A stretch of 64,000 nt of DNA from Streptomyces sp. NRRL F-5630. Its GTDB lineage: Bacteria; Actinomycetota; Actinomycetes; Streptomycetales; Streptomycetaceae. How positions within the stretch are numbered: the stretch's first letter is position 1; each line of letters begins with the position of its first letter. Positions 51,712 to 61,225 of the stretch are shown in pieces. The notes under the pieces were generated by a model. That model was not told where the DNA came from and made no database searches. It saw nothing but the letters and a program-made list of their open reading frames with translations. Position numbers and translations under genes: made by a program. The stretch is taken from assembly GCF_000719475.1 (NCBI RefSeq), contig NZ_JOGO01000033.1:1-64000 (forward strand), read 5' to 3'.

Positions 51712-51896
51712 GCGCCCCTCCCCGCCTCACCGGCCGTCCGATTCCCTCGCCCCCGCCCGCCGCCGCGGCCCGCTTGCGGCGGGTCGCGGCGTTTTCGCGC
51801 TCACGGGCGTTCGCGCTTTCGACGTGGAACGTAGCAGTGGGGTTCGGGAAGGGGAAGGACTTGCGCGGGAATTGGCCCCTACTTTCTCCCGGCACA

Positions 51897-51904
51897 GGAC
51901 AAAG
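51897..51904. promoter_or_regulatory. GGACAAAG box upstream of the ROK gene
   Basis: GGACAAAG lies about 190 bp upstream of the ROK start in a gene-free stretch that is unusually A/T-rich for the region (CTACTTTCTC nearby). It repeats the motif at 5433 and 43984. Candidate ROK operator; inference. Confidence 0.35.
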
Positions 51905-51965
51905 GGACGGGGAGCGGGGGTCGAGGAACGGGAGGGGCGGGTGATTCGCCCCGATGGGTGGGGGT

Positions 51966-52913
51966 TCAGGGGCAGCGGACGACCTGGCCCCCGTACGAGA
52001 GGTTTCCGCCGAAGCCGAAGAGGAGGACGGGGTCGCCGCTGCTCAGTTCGCCGCGCTCGACGAGCTTGGAGAAGGCGAGCGGGATGCTCGCGGCCGAGGT
52101 GTTGCCCGAGTCCACCACGTCCTTGGCGATCACGGCGTTGACGGCGCCGAGGCGCCGCACGACGGGTTCCACGATGCGCAGATTGGCCTGGTGGAGCACG
52201 ACGCCCGCGAGGTCCTCGGGGGTGAGCCCGGCGCGCTCGCAGACCTGCCGGGCGATGGCGGGCAGCTGGGTGGTGGCCCAGCGGTAGACGGTCTGCCCCT
52301 CCTGCGCGAAGCGCGCCGGGGTGCCCTCGATGCGTACCGCGTTGCCCATCGCCGGGTTCGAGCCCCACAGCACGGGGCCGATCCCCGGCTCCTCGTCCTC
52401 CGCGGTCGCCTCGACGACGGCGGCGCCCGCTCCGTCGCCGACGAGGACGCACGAGCTGCGGTCGGTCCAGTCGGTGACGGCGGACATCTTGTCGGCGCCG
52501 ATGACGAGGGCCTGCCGGGCGCTGCCCGCGCGGACGGTGGCGTCGGCGAGGGCGAGGGCGTGCGTGAAGCCCGCGCAGACGACATTGACGTCGAGCACGG
52601 CGGGTGAGGGCATCCCGAGCCGCGCGGCGACGCGGGCGGCGGTGTTGGGCGAGCGGTCGACGGCGGTGGAGGTCGCGACGATCACCATGTCGACGGCGTT
52701 GGGGGCGAGCCCGGCGGCGGCGAGCGCCTTGGCACCCGCGTAGGCGGCCAGCTCGTCGACCGGTTCGTCGTCACCGGCGATGTGCCGGGTCCTGATGCCG
52801 ACGCGGGACCTGATCCACGCGTCGTTGGTGTCGACCATGCCGGCGAGGTCCTCGTTGGTGAGCACCCGGCCCGGCTGGTAGTGACCGAGCGCGACGATCC
52901 GTGAACCGTTCAT
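51966..52913 (-). CDS. beta-ketoacyl-ACP synthase III (FabH-like)
   Basis: The 315-residue thiolase-fold enzyme has the Cys-His-Asn triad: VVCAGFTH with Cys113, LHQANLRI with His241, and SGNTSAASIP with Asn271. It condenses an acyl-CoA starter with malonyl-ACP. It stands alone, outside any fatty-acid operon, and so could be a second FabH or serve a specialised pathway. ATG 52913 (MNGSRIVA) follows GGAGGG; a longer frame begins in non-conserved sequence. Confidence 0.92.
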   Translation of the reverse strand: MNGSRIVALGHYQPGRVLTNEDLAGMVDTNDAWIRSRVGIRTRHIAGDDEPVDELAAYAGAKALAAAGLAPNAVDMVIVATSTAVDRSPNTAARVAARLGMPSPAVLDVNVVCAGFTHALALADATVRAGSARQALVIGADKMSAVTDWTDRSSCVLVGDGAGAAVVEATAEDEEPGIGPVLWGSNPAMGNAVRIEGTPARFAQEGQTVYRWATTQLPAIARQVCERAGLTPEDLAGVVLHQANLRIVEPVVRRLGAVNAVIAKDVVDSGNTSAASIPLAFSKLVERGELSSGDPVLLFGFGGNLSYGGQVVRCP

Positions 52914-53455
52914 GGGGGTCTTGCCCTCCGTAGCCGTGTTCCGCTGTCGTGAGACGGATTGCTCCAGCGTGATCACCTACCGACGGGTACGGAGATGGGT
53001 AAAGCGACAGGATTCGGGCAACGGGCTTGGAGAGTTCACCCAGAACCAGGAGGCGCCAGGGGCGTGCGGGGTGAACAGGGGGCGCCAAGGAGTGCGGGAG
53101 CACCCGAGCGCGGGAGCACCCCGAGTGCGGTCAGCCGGTGTCGCCGGGGAGGTACCGCGTGTCCCCGCCCGCACCCGACTCCCCGGCGCGCGTCGGCACC
53201 CTGCGGCGGGCCGAGGGTCCGCCCGGCTCGGCGCCGCCGCCCTCGCGCGCACCGCATCGCCTCGCACCGCACCGCGAAACACGCTGCGCCGGGCGTCTCC
53301 GCAGGAGGGACACGGGGAGCGGACCGTCGCCGACCGGCCCCCTCCCCGTACCGTCGTCCCGAGGGCCGTGGCAGGCTCGTACCGGCGTGCCGTCGCCCTT
53401 GAGGGGCAGGCGGCGTCGTGGCGAACCGGTACGGACGGGAAAGGGCGGGCCGCTC
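52914..53455. other. 542-bp spacer between divergent FabH-like and fdhD genes
   Basis: The gap must hold both promoters. TAGGTG on the minus strand near 52980 could be a -10 for the ketosynthase. Several open frames run through the right part, but they lack ribosome binding sites and resemble no protein I know. I see no RNA gene or repeat. Confidence 0.4.
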
Positions 53456-54298
53456 ATGGGACGTGTGACGGAACGGCGGCGGGTCACCCGCGTACGGGAA
53501 GGCGTGGTCTCGGCGCGTCCCGACACGCTCGTCGCCGAGGAGCCCCTCGAGATCCGGCTCGCCGGCAAGCCGCTCGCCATCACGATGCGCACCCCGGGCG
53601 ACGACTTCGCGCTCGCCGCCGGCTTCCTCGTGAGCGAGGGCGTCCTTTCCTCCGCCGACGACGTGCGGTCGATCGTGTACTGCGGCGGGGCGACCGACGA
53701 CGGCTCGAACACGTACAACGTCGTGGACGTGCGGCTCGCCGAGGGCGTGGCCCTCCCCGACTTCACCCTCGAACGGAACGTCTACACGTCCTCGTCGTGC
53801 GGTCTGTGCGGAAAGGCGAGCCTGGACGCCGTCCGCACGACGACCCACTTCCCCCTCGCCGACACCCCGCCCCTGCGCCTCACCCCCGCTCTCCTCTCCG
53901 CGCTCCCCGACCGCCTGCGCGCCGCTCAGCGCGTCTTCGACCGCACGGGCGGCCTCCACGCGGCGGCGCTCTTCTCCGAAGCGGGGGAACTCCTCGATGT
54001 CCGCGAGGACGTCGGCCGCCACAACGCGGTCGACAAACTCGTGGGCCGCGCCCTCACCGACGGCCGTCTCCCCCTGAGCCGCACGATCCTCCTGGTCTCG
54101 GGCCGCGCCTCCTTCGAACTCGCCCAGAAGGCGGTGATGGCGGGCATCCCGGTCCTGGCAGCGGTCTCGGCCCCGTCCTCCCTGGCGGTGGACCTGGCGG
54201 CGGAGACGGGGATGACGCTGGTGGGGTTCCTGCGCGGGGAGTCGATGAACGTGTACGCGGGAGAGGAAAGGCTGGTGCTGGAACAGGCGGAGGTGTGA
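53456..54298 (+). CDS. fdhD: FdhD, formate dehydrogenase sulfurtransferase
   Basis: The 280-residue protein has the FdhD core: EEPLEIRLAGKPLAITMRTPGDD, the sulfur-carrying SSCGLCGK (Cys115 and Cys118), LFDVREDVGRHNAVDK-type motif (LLDVREDVGRHNAVDKL) and RASFELAQKAVMAGIPVL. It passes sulfur from a cysteine desulfurase to the molybdenum cofactor of formate dehydrogenase. No formate dehydrogenase gene is next to it here. The start at 53456 has a weak ribosome binding site (AAAGGGCGGG). Confidence 0.95.
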   Translation: MGRVTERRRVTRVREGVVSARPDTLVAEEPLEIRLAGKPLAITMRTPGDDFALAAGFLVSEGVLSSADDVRSIVYCGGATDDGSNTYNVVDVRLAEGVALPDFTLERNVYTSSSCGLCGKASLDAVRTTTHFPLADTPPLRLTPALLSALPDRLRAAQRVFDRTGGLHAAALFSEAGELLDVREDVGRHNAVDKLVGRALTDGRLPLSRTILLVSGRASFELAQKAVMAGIPVLAAVSAPSSLAVDLAAETGMTLVGFLRGESMNVYAGEERLVLEQAEV

Positions 54299-54333
54299 GC
54301 GCCGTGCCCTGCCCCGGATCGGGTGAGCGCCGT

Positions 54334-54367
54334 GCGCTGCCCCGGATCGCCGGATCAGGGGCAGCGC
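54334..54367. terminator. hairpin between convergent fdhD and MFS genes
   Basis: GCGCTGCCCC and GGGGCAGCGC form a perfect 10-bp stem, with GGATC/GATC able to extend pairing in the loop. Its 5' arm is part of a near-perfect tandem duplication of about 28 bp beginning at the fdhD stop (GTGAGCGCCGTG copies at 54296 and 54323). Confidence 0.65.
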
Positions 54368-54544
54368 GCGCGACGAACACCCGCGGGTGCCCGTCAGTCC
54401 GGCCGCGGTGGCCGCTGTCAACCGGCGAACGGACGGCGTGCGCGGGAGTCTCGGCCGACGAGGGCGGACCTGCGCGAGTCCCGCGTGCCGCCTGCGCCAC
54501 GCGCTCGCGCCCCAGCGGTGCCCCCGGGGCTCCTCCCCCGCCCC

Positions 54545-55780
54545 TCAGCTCGCCCGTTCCTCGTCCGCCCTGGCCTGCTGCGGGCGTGGCCCCGGGATCG
54601 CCTTCCTCGGGCGGGGCGACGTCGCCGGGGAGAAGGCCGCTGACATGAGCGTCAGGGCCAGGACCGGGAGCATCGCCGCGCGGAGGCCGTTGTGGTCGCC
54701 CAGGAAGCCGAGGCACGGCGGGCCCGCCAGGAGGGCCACATAGCCGATGCGGGAGGTGAGGGCTACTCGGCCCGCCGTGTCCGGGCCCGATTCGCCCGCC
54801 GCCGAGAGGGCCAGGGGGAAGCCCAGGGAGGTGCCGAGGCCCCAGAGCAGGACCGCGCAGCCCGCCAGTGCCGGGTTGTCCACGAAGGAGACCAGGGCGA
54901 TGCCCACCGCCGTGAGGAGCGCTCCGACGCCCAGCACCTTCGCGCGGCCGAAGCGGGTCACCACCGGCCCTCCGGCGAAGCGTCCCGCGGCCATCGTCGC
55001 CGCGAAGCCCGTGTAGACGAGCGAGCCGAGCCCCGGGGGCATGTCGTGGCCGTCGACCATGAGAAGCGGCAGCCAGTCCGTCGCGGCGCCCTCCGCGAGG
55101 GTCATGCCGAAGACGAGGCCGCCGATCAGGAGCAGTCGCGGGTCGAGGTACAGGCGGCGTTCCCGCACCGCAGTAGCCTCGCCCGTGCGCGTACCGCCGA
55201 TGCCGGGCCGCAGCCCCGGGATCGCGTACGCGAAGAGGGCGGTCATGAGGAGGAGGACGAGGGCCAGGTGCCACGGCACGGGGAAGCCGACCGCCGCCCC
55301 GGCCACGCCGAGCCCCGCGCCGACCACCGTGCCGAGGCTGTAGCAGCCGTGCATCGCGGGCAGGACCGGGCGGCCCATCTGCCGCTCCACGTGCACCCCC
55401 GCGACGTTGCTCGCCACCTCCGAGAGCCCCGCCCCCGCGCCGATGAGCAGGAGGCCGCAGGCCACGAGGAGCGCCGCCGACACCCCCGTGCCGAGTGCCA
55501 CCACACCGACGCCCGCCAGCACCAGCGCCATGCCCGCGATGATGACGGGGCGGGTCGCGCGGCGGGCCACCAGACCGCCCGCGGCGAGAATGCCGAGCAT
55601 CGAGCCGATCGACATGCCGAAGAGCACGAGTCCCATCTCGGCGGTCGAGGCGCCGAGGCTGTCGCGCACGTCGGGGGTGCGGGTGACCCAGGTGGCGAGC
55701 GAGACACCGGGGATCGCGAAGCACAGGTTGAGGGCGAGGCGGTGGCGGCGGACCAGCGGGTCCACAGGCACGGAATCCAT
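54545..55780 (-). CDS. MFS transporter (YbjJ-like)
   Basis: The 411-residue protein has twelve predicted membrane segments. MFS motifs include GSMLGILAAGGLVARRATRPVII (loop 2-3) and RFAGGPVVTRFGRAKVL between segments 8 and 9. It resembles the YbjJ/FucP-like branch, usually annotated as exporter or sugar transporter. Substrate unknown. Its gene converges on fdhD. Confidence 0.85.
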   Translation of the reverse strand: MDSVPVDPLVRRHRLALNLCFAIPGVSLATWVTRTPDVRDSLGASTAEMGLVLFGMSIGSMLGILAAGGLVARRATRPVIIAGMALVLAGVGVVALGTGVSAALLVACGLLLIGAGAGLSEVASNVAGVHVERQMGRPVLPAMHGCYSLGTVVGAGLGVAGAAVGFPVPWHLALVLLLMTALFAYAIPGLRPGIGGTRTGEATAVRERRLYLDPRLLLIGGLVFGMTLAEGAATDWLPLLMVDGHDMPPGLGSLVYTGFAATMAAGRFAGGPVVTRFGRAKVLGVGALLTAVGIALVSFVDNPALAGCAVLLWGLGTSLGFPLALSAAGESGPDTAGRVALTSRIGYVALLAGPPCLGFLGDHNGLRAAMLPVLALTLMSAAFSPATSPRPRKAIPGPRPQQARADEERAS

Positions 55781-55832
55781 GAGGTGCGGTCTCCGGGAAG
55801 GCGGCGCTGCGGGGGACGTGTCCCCACCCTAT

Positions 55833-56837
55833 TCAGCCCCGCCCGCTCCCCGTCACGGCGGCCGCCTCGGCAGGCTCCGTGGGGGCTCCCTCCGCGGCCC
55901 GCCTGCGCGCGATCACCGCGCACACCATGAGCTGCATCTGGTGGAACACCATCAGCGGCAGCACCGCCAGCGAGGCGTGGGCGCCGAACAGGACGCTCGC
56001 CATGGGCAGGCCCGAGGCGAGGGACTTCTTCGAGCCCGCGAACTGGATCGCGACGCGGTCGGCCCGGGGAAAGCCGAGGCGCCCCGCGCCCCACCACGTC
56101 AGGCCGAGCATCGCGGCGAGGAGAGCCGACTCGGCGAGGAGCAGGGCGAGGAGGCGCGGGACGGTGACCTGGTGCCAGATGCCTCGCACCATGCCCTCGC
56201 TGAACGCCGTGTAGACCACCAGGAGGATCGAGCCGCGGTCCACGTACCCGAGCACCTTCTTGTGCCGGGTCAGGAAGCCGCCCACCCAGCGGCGCAGGAA
56301 CTGGCCGGCGAGGAACGGCAGGAGGAGCTGCACGACGATCTTGCCGAGCGAGCCCGCCGAGAAGCCGCCGCTGTCGCCGAGGAGCGCGGCGGCGAGCAGC
56401 GGGGTGAGGACGATGCCGAAGAGCGAGGAGAAGGAGCCCGCGCAGATCGCGGCGGGCACGTTGCCGCGCGCGAGCGAGGTGAAGGCGATCGAGGACTGGA
56501 TCGTCGAGGGCACGAGAGTGAGGAAGAGGAAGCCGGTGAACAGGCCGGGGCTCAGGAGCCAGGGGCGCAGGGCGTAGGCGGCGAGGCCGAGCAGCGGGAA
56601 GACGAGGAACGTCGCGGCCAGGACGGTGACGTGCAGCCGCCAGTGCCGCAGCCCGTCGAGCGCCTCGGCGGTGGACAGGCGCGCCCCGTACAGGAAGAAG
56701 AGCAGTGCCACGGCGGCCGTCGACGCGCCCGCCGCGCCGCTCGCGACGCCGCCGCGCGCGGGGAGCAGCGCGGCGAGCAGGACGGTGCCGAGAAGCGACA
56801 GGATGTACGGGTCCAGCGGGAGCCGCGGGCGTTTCAT
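55833..56837 (-). CDS. bile acid:sodium symporter family (SBF-like) transporter
   Basis: The 334-residue protein has nine or ten membrane segments with SBF-like features: GFLFLTLVPSTIQSSIAFTSLARGN (sodium-site region) and AIQFAGSKKSLASGLPMASVLFG. It matches the bacterial 'putative Na-dependent transporter' group, close to human SLC10A7. The start at 56837 (MKRPRLPL) is chosen over a longer frame. A divergent LysR gene begins 139 bp away, with a palindrome between, and probably regulates it. Confidence 0.87.
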   Translation of the reverse strand: MKRPRLPLDPYILSLLGTVLLAALLPARGGVASGAAGASTAAVALLFFLYGARLSTAEALDGLRHWRLHVTVLAATFLVFPLLGLAAYALRPWLLSPGLFTGFLFLTLVPSTIQSSIAFTSLARGNVPAAICAGSFSSLFGIVLTPLLAAALLGDSGGFSAGSLGKIVVQLLLPFLAGQFLRRWVGGFLTRHKKVLGYVDRGSILLVVYTAFSEGMVRGIWHQVTVPRLLALLLAESALLAAMLGLTWWGAGRLGFPRADRVAIQFAGSKKSLASGLPMASVLFGAHASLAVLPLMVFHQMQLMVCAVIARRRAAEGAPTEPAEAAAVTGSGRG

Positions 56838-56938
56838 GGCGGGGCCGTCCTCGGGGGCGTGCGGAGAAGCGTGGGGGCGCCATCGATCGTGCCGCACCCG
56901 GTCGCTGATCGGGAACCCCGTACACCGCTCTGACTGCT

Positions 56939-56953
56939 ATCGCGCGGCGCGAT
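56939..56953. promoter_or_regulatory. LysR-type palindrome ATCGCGC-G-GCGCGAT
   Basis: A perfect 15-bp palindrome containing T-N11-A lies between the divergent transporter and LysR genes, directly before a TACACT -10-like box (56963-56968). This is the expected site for autoregulation by the LysR protein. Confidence 0.6.
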
Positions 56954-56976
56954 GGCCGGGACTACACTCCCCCACC

Positions 56977-57855
56977 GTGTACGACCCCTCCCACCTGCGC
57001 ACCTTCCTCACCGTGGCGCAGACGCTGAGCTTCACGCGGGCCGCGCAGCGGCTCGGGGTGCGGCAGTCCACGGTGAGCCAGCACGTACGGCGCCTGGAGG
57101 AGCAGACCGGGAGGCCGCTCTTCGGCCGGGACACGCACTCGGTCGCGCTCACCGAGGACGGCGAGGCGATGCTCGGCTTCGCGCGGCGCCTCCTCGCGGT
57201 GCAGGAGCAGGCGGCGGCGCACTTCGCGGGGACGCGGCTGCGCGGTCGGCTGCGCTTCGGGGCCTCCGAGGACTTCGTCCTGACCCGGCTCCCGGAGATC
57301 CTGGAGTCCTTCCGGCGGGCGCACCCGGAAGTGGACCTGGAGCTGACCGTGGAGCTGTCGGGGACGCTCCATAAGCGGCTCGCCGAAGGGCGCCTGGACC
57401 TCGTGCTCGCCAAGCGGCGGGCGGAGGAGACGCACGGGGTGCTGGTGTGGCGGGACACGCTCGTGTGGATCGGCGGCGAACGCTTGCGGCTCGATCCGGA
57501 GCGACCGCTCCCGCTCATCGTGTACCCGCCGCCCGGCATCACCCGCGACCGGGCGCTGCGCGTCCTGGAGCGCGAGGGCCGCGCGTACCGCGTCGCATGC
57601 ACGAGCGGCAGTCTCAACGGGCTCGTCGCGGCGGCCCGCGCGGGCCTCGGGGTCATGCCGCACGCGCGGGGCCTGATCCCGCCGGGCCTGGTCAGGGTCC
57701 CCGAGCGGGCGGGTCTCCCGGCCCTCGGTGACGTCGATTTCGTCCTGGTCCACGACGACCGCCGCGCCGAGGCGCGGGAGCCGGGGCGGGCCCTCGCGGA
57801 GGCGATCCTGGCGAGCGGGGACCGGTTGCGCGGCGGCCGAGGGGACGGCGGGTGA
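56977..57855 (+). CDS. LysR-family transcription regulator
   Basis: The 292-residue protein starts with a LysR HTH (HLRTFLTVAQTLSFTRAAQRLGVRQSTVSQHVRRLEEQTGRPLFGRD, read in parts). A periplasmic-binding-like effector domain follows (LRFGASEDFVLTRLPEILESFRRAHPEV). No ribosome binding site precedes the GTG. TACACT ends nine bases upstream, so the transcript probably begins at or next to the GTG and is leaderless. It likely controls the divergent SBF-like transporter. Confidence 0.9.
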   Translation: MYDPSHLRTFLTVAQTLSFTRAAQRLGVRQSTVSQHVRRLEEQTGRPLFGRDTHSVALTEDGEAMLGFARRLLAVQEQAAAHFAGTRLRGRLRFGASEDFVLTRLPEILESFRRAHPEVDLELTVELSGTLHKRLAEGRLDLVLAKRRAEETHGVLVWRDTLVWIGGERLRLDPERPLPLIVYPPPGITRDRALRVLEREGRAYRVACTSGSLNGLVAAARAGLGVMPHARGLIPPGLVRVPERAGLPALGDVDFVLVHDDRRAEAREPGRALAEAILASGDRLRGGRGDGG

Positions 57856-58240
57856 GGGAGCGGCGGACCGGGGCGTCACGGCCAGGAGGGGAACGGAAGC
57901 GGGCGGCACGGCGCCGCGAGGGGCCGGCTCCTCAGGCCGTCGGCGGTCCCCTGCCCACCTGACGCCGTCTCACCCGCGGAAGCCCGTGCCGCTTCGGGGA
58001 AGATTCCGTGGAGGAGGGCCGCGCGGTACTCACTCCTCCGTCGGCGATCCTCCGTGATTCTCCTCACCACCTGCCCCGCTGCGCCCCGGTTGGAGCGGGT
58101 TCGCGGGCGGATTCGGGGCATATGCGGGCGGGCCAGGCGTCGCGCGAGGGCTCCCCTGGTCGCCCTTACCTGCGGTAGCGTCTCGGCGCCGCACCCGCGC
58201 CAGCCCGGCGCGGGGTTGCGCGGCGCCCCGAGGAGCAGCT
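57856..58240. other. gene-free spacer before the acyl-CoA ligase
   Basis: The 385-bp stretch has no credible gene. TAGCGT (58176-58181) is a possible -10 box for the ligase gene. I see no clear terminator for the LysR transcript. Confidence 0.4.
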
Positions 58241-60064
58241 TTGCGCGAGTTCAGTCAGCCCCCGCTGACCCGGGCGCGGCCGGTGGGCGGCCTCGCCGAC
58301 TGCGTCTTCGACCATGCGATCGAGGACCCGGACCGGGTCGTGCTCGCCCGCAAGAGCGGCGGGCGCTGGCAGGACGTGACGGCGGCCGGTTTCCGCGACC
58401 AGGTACTCGCGGTCGCGAAGGGGCTGCTCGCCGAGGGCATCCGTTTCGGGGACCGGGTCGCGCTGATGGCGCCGACGCGGTACGAGTGGACGCTGCTCGA
58501 CTTCGCGCTGTGGGCGGTGGGCGCGCAGGTCGTGCCCGTGTACCCGACGTCGTCGGCGGAGCAGGTGTACTGGATGCTCCACGACGCGCAGGCCACCGCC
58601 GTGTTCGTGGAGCACGAGGACCACGCGATGACGGTCGGTTCGGTCGTCGACCGGCTCCCCCACCTGCGGCGCCTGTGGCAGTTCGACGCGGGCGCTGAGC
58701 GGGAGCTGATGGCGGTGGGCGCGGGCATCGCGGACGAGGTGGTGCACCGCCACCGCAGGGCGGTCACCCCCGATTCGGTGGCCTCGGTCATCTACACCTC
58801 GGGCACGACGGGCCGCCCCAAGGGCTGCGTCCTGACCCACGGCAACTTCATGTTCGAGTCCGACACCCTGCTCGGCGGGTGGCAGGAGGTCTTCACGCCG
58901 CACCGGGGCGAGGAGGCGTCGACGCTGCTGTTCCTGCCCCTCGCGCACGTCTTCGGGCGCGTCGTGGAGGTCGCCGCGGTGCGGGGGCGGGTGCGCTTCG
59001 GGCATCAACCGCGGCTCAGCGCGGACGCGCTCCTTCCCGAGATGGCCGCCTTCCGGCCCACCTTCGTCCTCGCGGTCCCGTACATCTTCGAGAAGATCTA
59101 CCGCTCGGCGGCGCGCAGGGCGGAGGCGGAGGGGCGCGGCGGCGTCTTCGCGAAGGCGGTCGACGTCGCGGTGCGGTACGCGGAGGCGCGCGAGCAGCGG
59201 GCGCTGGGGCGGGGCGCGGGGCCGGGGGCTCAGCTGCGGATGCAGCACCAGCTCTACGACAAGCTCGTGTACGCGCGGCTGCGTGCGGTGCTCGGCGGCC
59301 GCTTGCGGTACGCGATGTCGGGCGGCTCGGCGATGAACCGCAGGCTCGGGCTGTTCTTCTCAGGCGCGGGGCTGACGGTGTACGAGGGGTACGGGCTCAC
59401 CGAGTCGAGCGCGGCGGCGACGGCGAACCCGCCCGGCCGGGCCCGCTTCGGCACGGTGGGACAGCCGCTGCCGGGGACGGCGGTCCGCATCGCGGAGGAC
59501 GGCGAGGTGTGGCTGCGCGGGGAGCACGTCTTCCAGTGCTACCTCAACACGCCCCGCAGCGGGCACACGGCGCTGCGCGAGGGCTGGCTCGCGACGGGCG
59601 ACATCGGGCGCCTCGACGAGGACGGCTACCTCACCATCACCGGCCGCAAGAAGGAGATCCTCGTGACCTCGGGCGGCAAGAGCGTCTCCCCCGCGCCGCT
59701 GGAGGACCGGGTGCGCGAGCACCCGCTCGTGGCCCAGTGCGTCGTGCTCGGCAACGACCGCCCGTACATCTCCGCGCTCGTCACGCTCGACGCGGAGGCC
59801 GTGACGCACTGGCTGAAGATGCGCGGGGAGCCGGTCCGCGAACCGGCGGCCATGGTGCGCGATCCGGAGCTGGAGCGGGAGGTGCGCCGCGCGGTCGTCG
59901 CGGCGAACACGCGCGTCTCGCAGGCCGAGTCGATCCGTACCTTCCGCATCCTGGCCCGCCCCTTCACCGAGGAGCAGGGGCTGCTCACGCCCTCGCTCAA
60001 GCTCAAGCGCAAGGCGATCGAGGAGGCGTACGCGCACGAGATCGCGGCGTTGTACCGGAGCTGA
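58241..60064 (+). CDS. AMP-binding long-chain acyl-CoA ligase
   Basis: The 607-residue enzyme activates fatty acids through acyl-AMP. Motifs: YTSGTTGRPKG (185-195), FLPLAHVFGR, YAMSGGSAMNRRLG, YEGYGLTES, GWLATGDIGRLDEDGYLTITGRKKE and, at the end, LLTPSLKLKRKAI with the adenylation lysine. The order and length match FadD15-like long-chain ligases of actinobacteria. The start is TTG with GAGGAG five bases upstream. It stands alone, so its role may be in lipid turnover or feeding of beta-oxidation. Confidence 0.92.
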   Translation: MREFSQPPLTRARPVGGLADCVFDHAIEDPDRVVLARKSGGRWQDVTAAGFRDQVLAVAKGLLAEGIRFGDRVALMAPTRYEWTLLDFALWAVGAQVVPVYPTSSAEQVYWMLHDAQATAVFVEHEDHAMTVGSVVDRLPHLRRLWQFDAGAERELMAVGAGIADEVVHRHRRAVTPDSVASVIYTSGTTGRPKGCVLTHGNFMFESDTLLGGWQEVFTPHRGEEASTLLFLPLAHVFGRVVEVAAVRGRVRFGHQPRLSADALLPEMAAFRPTFVLAVPYIFEKIYRSAARRAEAEGRGGVFAKAVDVAVRYAEAREQRALGRGAGPGAQLRMQHQLYDKLVYARLRAVLGGRLRYAMSGGSAMNRRLGLFFSGAGLTVYEGYGLTESSAAATANPPGRARFGTVGQPLPGTAVRIAEDGEVWLRGEHVFQCYLNTPRSGHTALREGWLATGDIGRLDEDGYLTITGRKKEILVTSGGKSVSPAPLEDRVREHPLVAQCVVLGNDRPYISALVTLDAEAVTHWLKMRGEPVREPAAMVRDPELEREVRRAVVAANTRVSQAESIRTFRILARPFTEEQGLLTPSLKLKRKAIEEAYAHEIAALYRS

Positions 60065-60282
60065 GCCAGGCCCCGCCGCGCGAGGGAACAGCGCGCACTC
60101 CGCCCCGGGAGCAGCCCGCACTCCGCTCCGGGGGGACACCGTGCCCGCCGCCCCGGGAACACGTGCCCGCGCGCGCGTCGTTAAGGTCGGTGAGTACGTC
60201 CGGCAGGGCCGGTCGGGGCGGACGGCGCGGTGCCGGCCCGTCCCCGTACCGGCCTGTGAACGCTTAAGGATCAACAGAAGCA

Positions 60283-61119
60283 GTGAGTGCGCACAAGGTG
60301 GTTCCCCCGATCGTCCTGAACAACGGCGTCGAGATGCCGCAGCTCGGCTTCGGTGTGTGGCAAGTGCCCGACGAGGAGGCGACGACCGCCGTCGGGCTCG
60401 CGCTCGACGCGGGCTACCGCTCGATCGACACGGCCGCGATCTACGGCAACGAACGCGGTACGGGCAAGGCCCTCGCGGCCTCCGGGCTCCCCCGCGAGGA
60501 GCTGTTCGTGACGACGAAGCTGTGGAACGAGGAGCAGGGGTACGACACGACGCTGCGTGCCTTCGACGCCTCGCTCGACAAGCTCGGTCTCGACTACGTG
60601 GACCTGTACCTGATCCACTGGCCGTGCCCGTCGAAGGACCGCTACGTCGACACGTGGCGCGCCTTCGAGAAGCTTCTCGCCGACGGCCGCACCCGCGCGA
60701 TAGGCGTCTCGAACTTCACGCCCGCGCACCTGCGGCGGCTGCTTGAGGAGACCTCGGTGATCCCCGCGGTCAACCAGATCGAGCTGCACCCGCATCTCCA
60801 GCAGAGTGAGTCGCGCGCCTTCCACGGCGAGCAGGGCATCGCGACCGAGGCGTGGTCGCCGCTGGGCCAGGGCAAGGGCCTCCTGGAGGTGCCCGCGCTC
60901 GTGGCGATCGCCCAGAAGCACGGCCGCACCCCGGCGCAGGTCGTGCTGCGCTGGCACGTCCAGCTCGGCAACGTGGTCATCCCCAAGTCCGTGACCCCCT
61001 CCCGCATCAAGGAGAACATCGACGTGTTCTCCTTCGAGCTGGACGAGGAGGACATGGCGGCGATCCGCGCCCTCAACGAGGAGCACCGGCTCGGCAGCCA
61101 CCCGGACGAGGTGAACTGA
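60283..61119 (+). CDS. aldo/keto reductase
   Basis: The 278-residue NADPH-dependent enzyme has the catalytic tetrad Asp49, Tyr54, Lys79 and His112 (RSIDTAAIYGNE, VTTKLW, YLIHWP). It also has IGVSNFTPAHL and the coenzyme motif VIPKSVTPSRIKEN. It is of the AKR5/YafB-YqhE (2,5-diketogluconate reductase-like) type. The GTG start has a weak ribosome binding site. Possible substrates include keto-sugars and aldehydes; none is indicated by the neighbours. Confidence 0.93.
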   Translation: MSAHKVVPPIVLNNGVEMPQLGFGVWQVPDEEATTAVGLALDAGYRSIDTAAIYGNERGTGKALAASGLPREELFVTTKLWNEEQGYDTTLRAFDASLDKLGLDYVDLYLIHWPCPSKDRYVDTWRAFEKLLADGRTRAIGVSNFTPAHLRRLLEETSVIPAVNQIELHPHLQQSESRAFHGEQGIATEAWSPLGQGKGLLEVPALVAIAQKHGRTPAQVVLRWHVQLGNVVIPKSVTPSRIKENIDVFSFELDEEDMAAIRALNEEHRLGSHPDEVN

Positions 61120-61142
61120 CCCCGTTTCCCGGGGAAGGCGAC

Positions 61143-61182
61143 ACGGAGGGGACGCGCGGCGCACGCCGGGCGTCCCCTCCGT
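61143..61182. terminator. 13-bp perfect hairpin after the aldo/keto reductase
   Basis: ACGGAGGGGACGC pairs with GCGTCCCCTCCGT; the loop itself contains CGGC/GCCG and can extend the stem. It sits between convergent genes and may serve both. Confidence 0.7.
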
Positions 61183-61225
61183 CACACGGGAAGAAGTCCC
61201 GCTCCGCCGGGTGGGGCCGCGCGTC

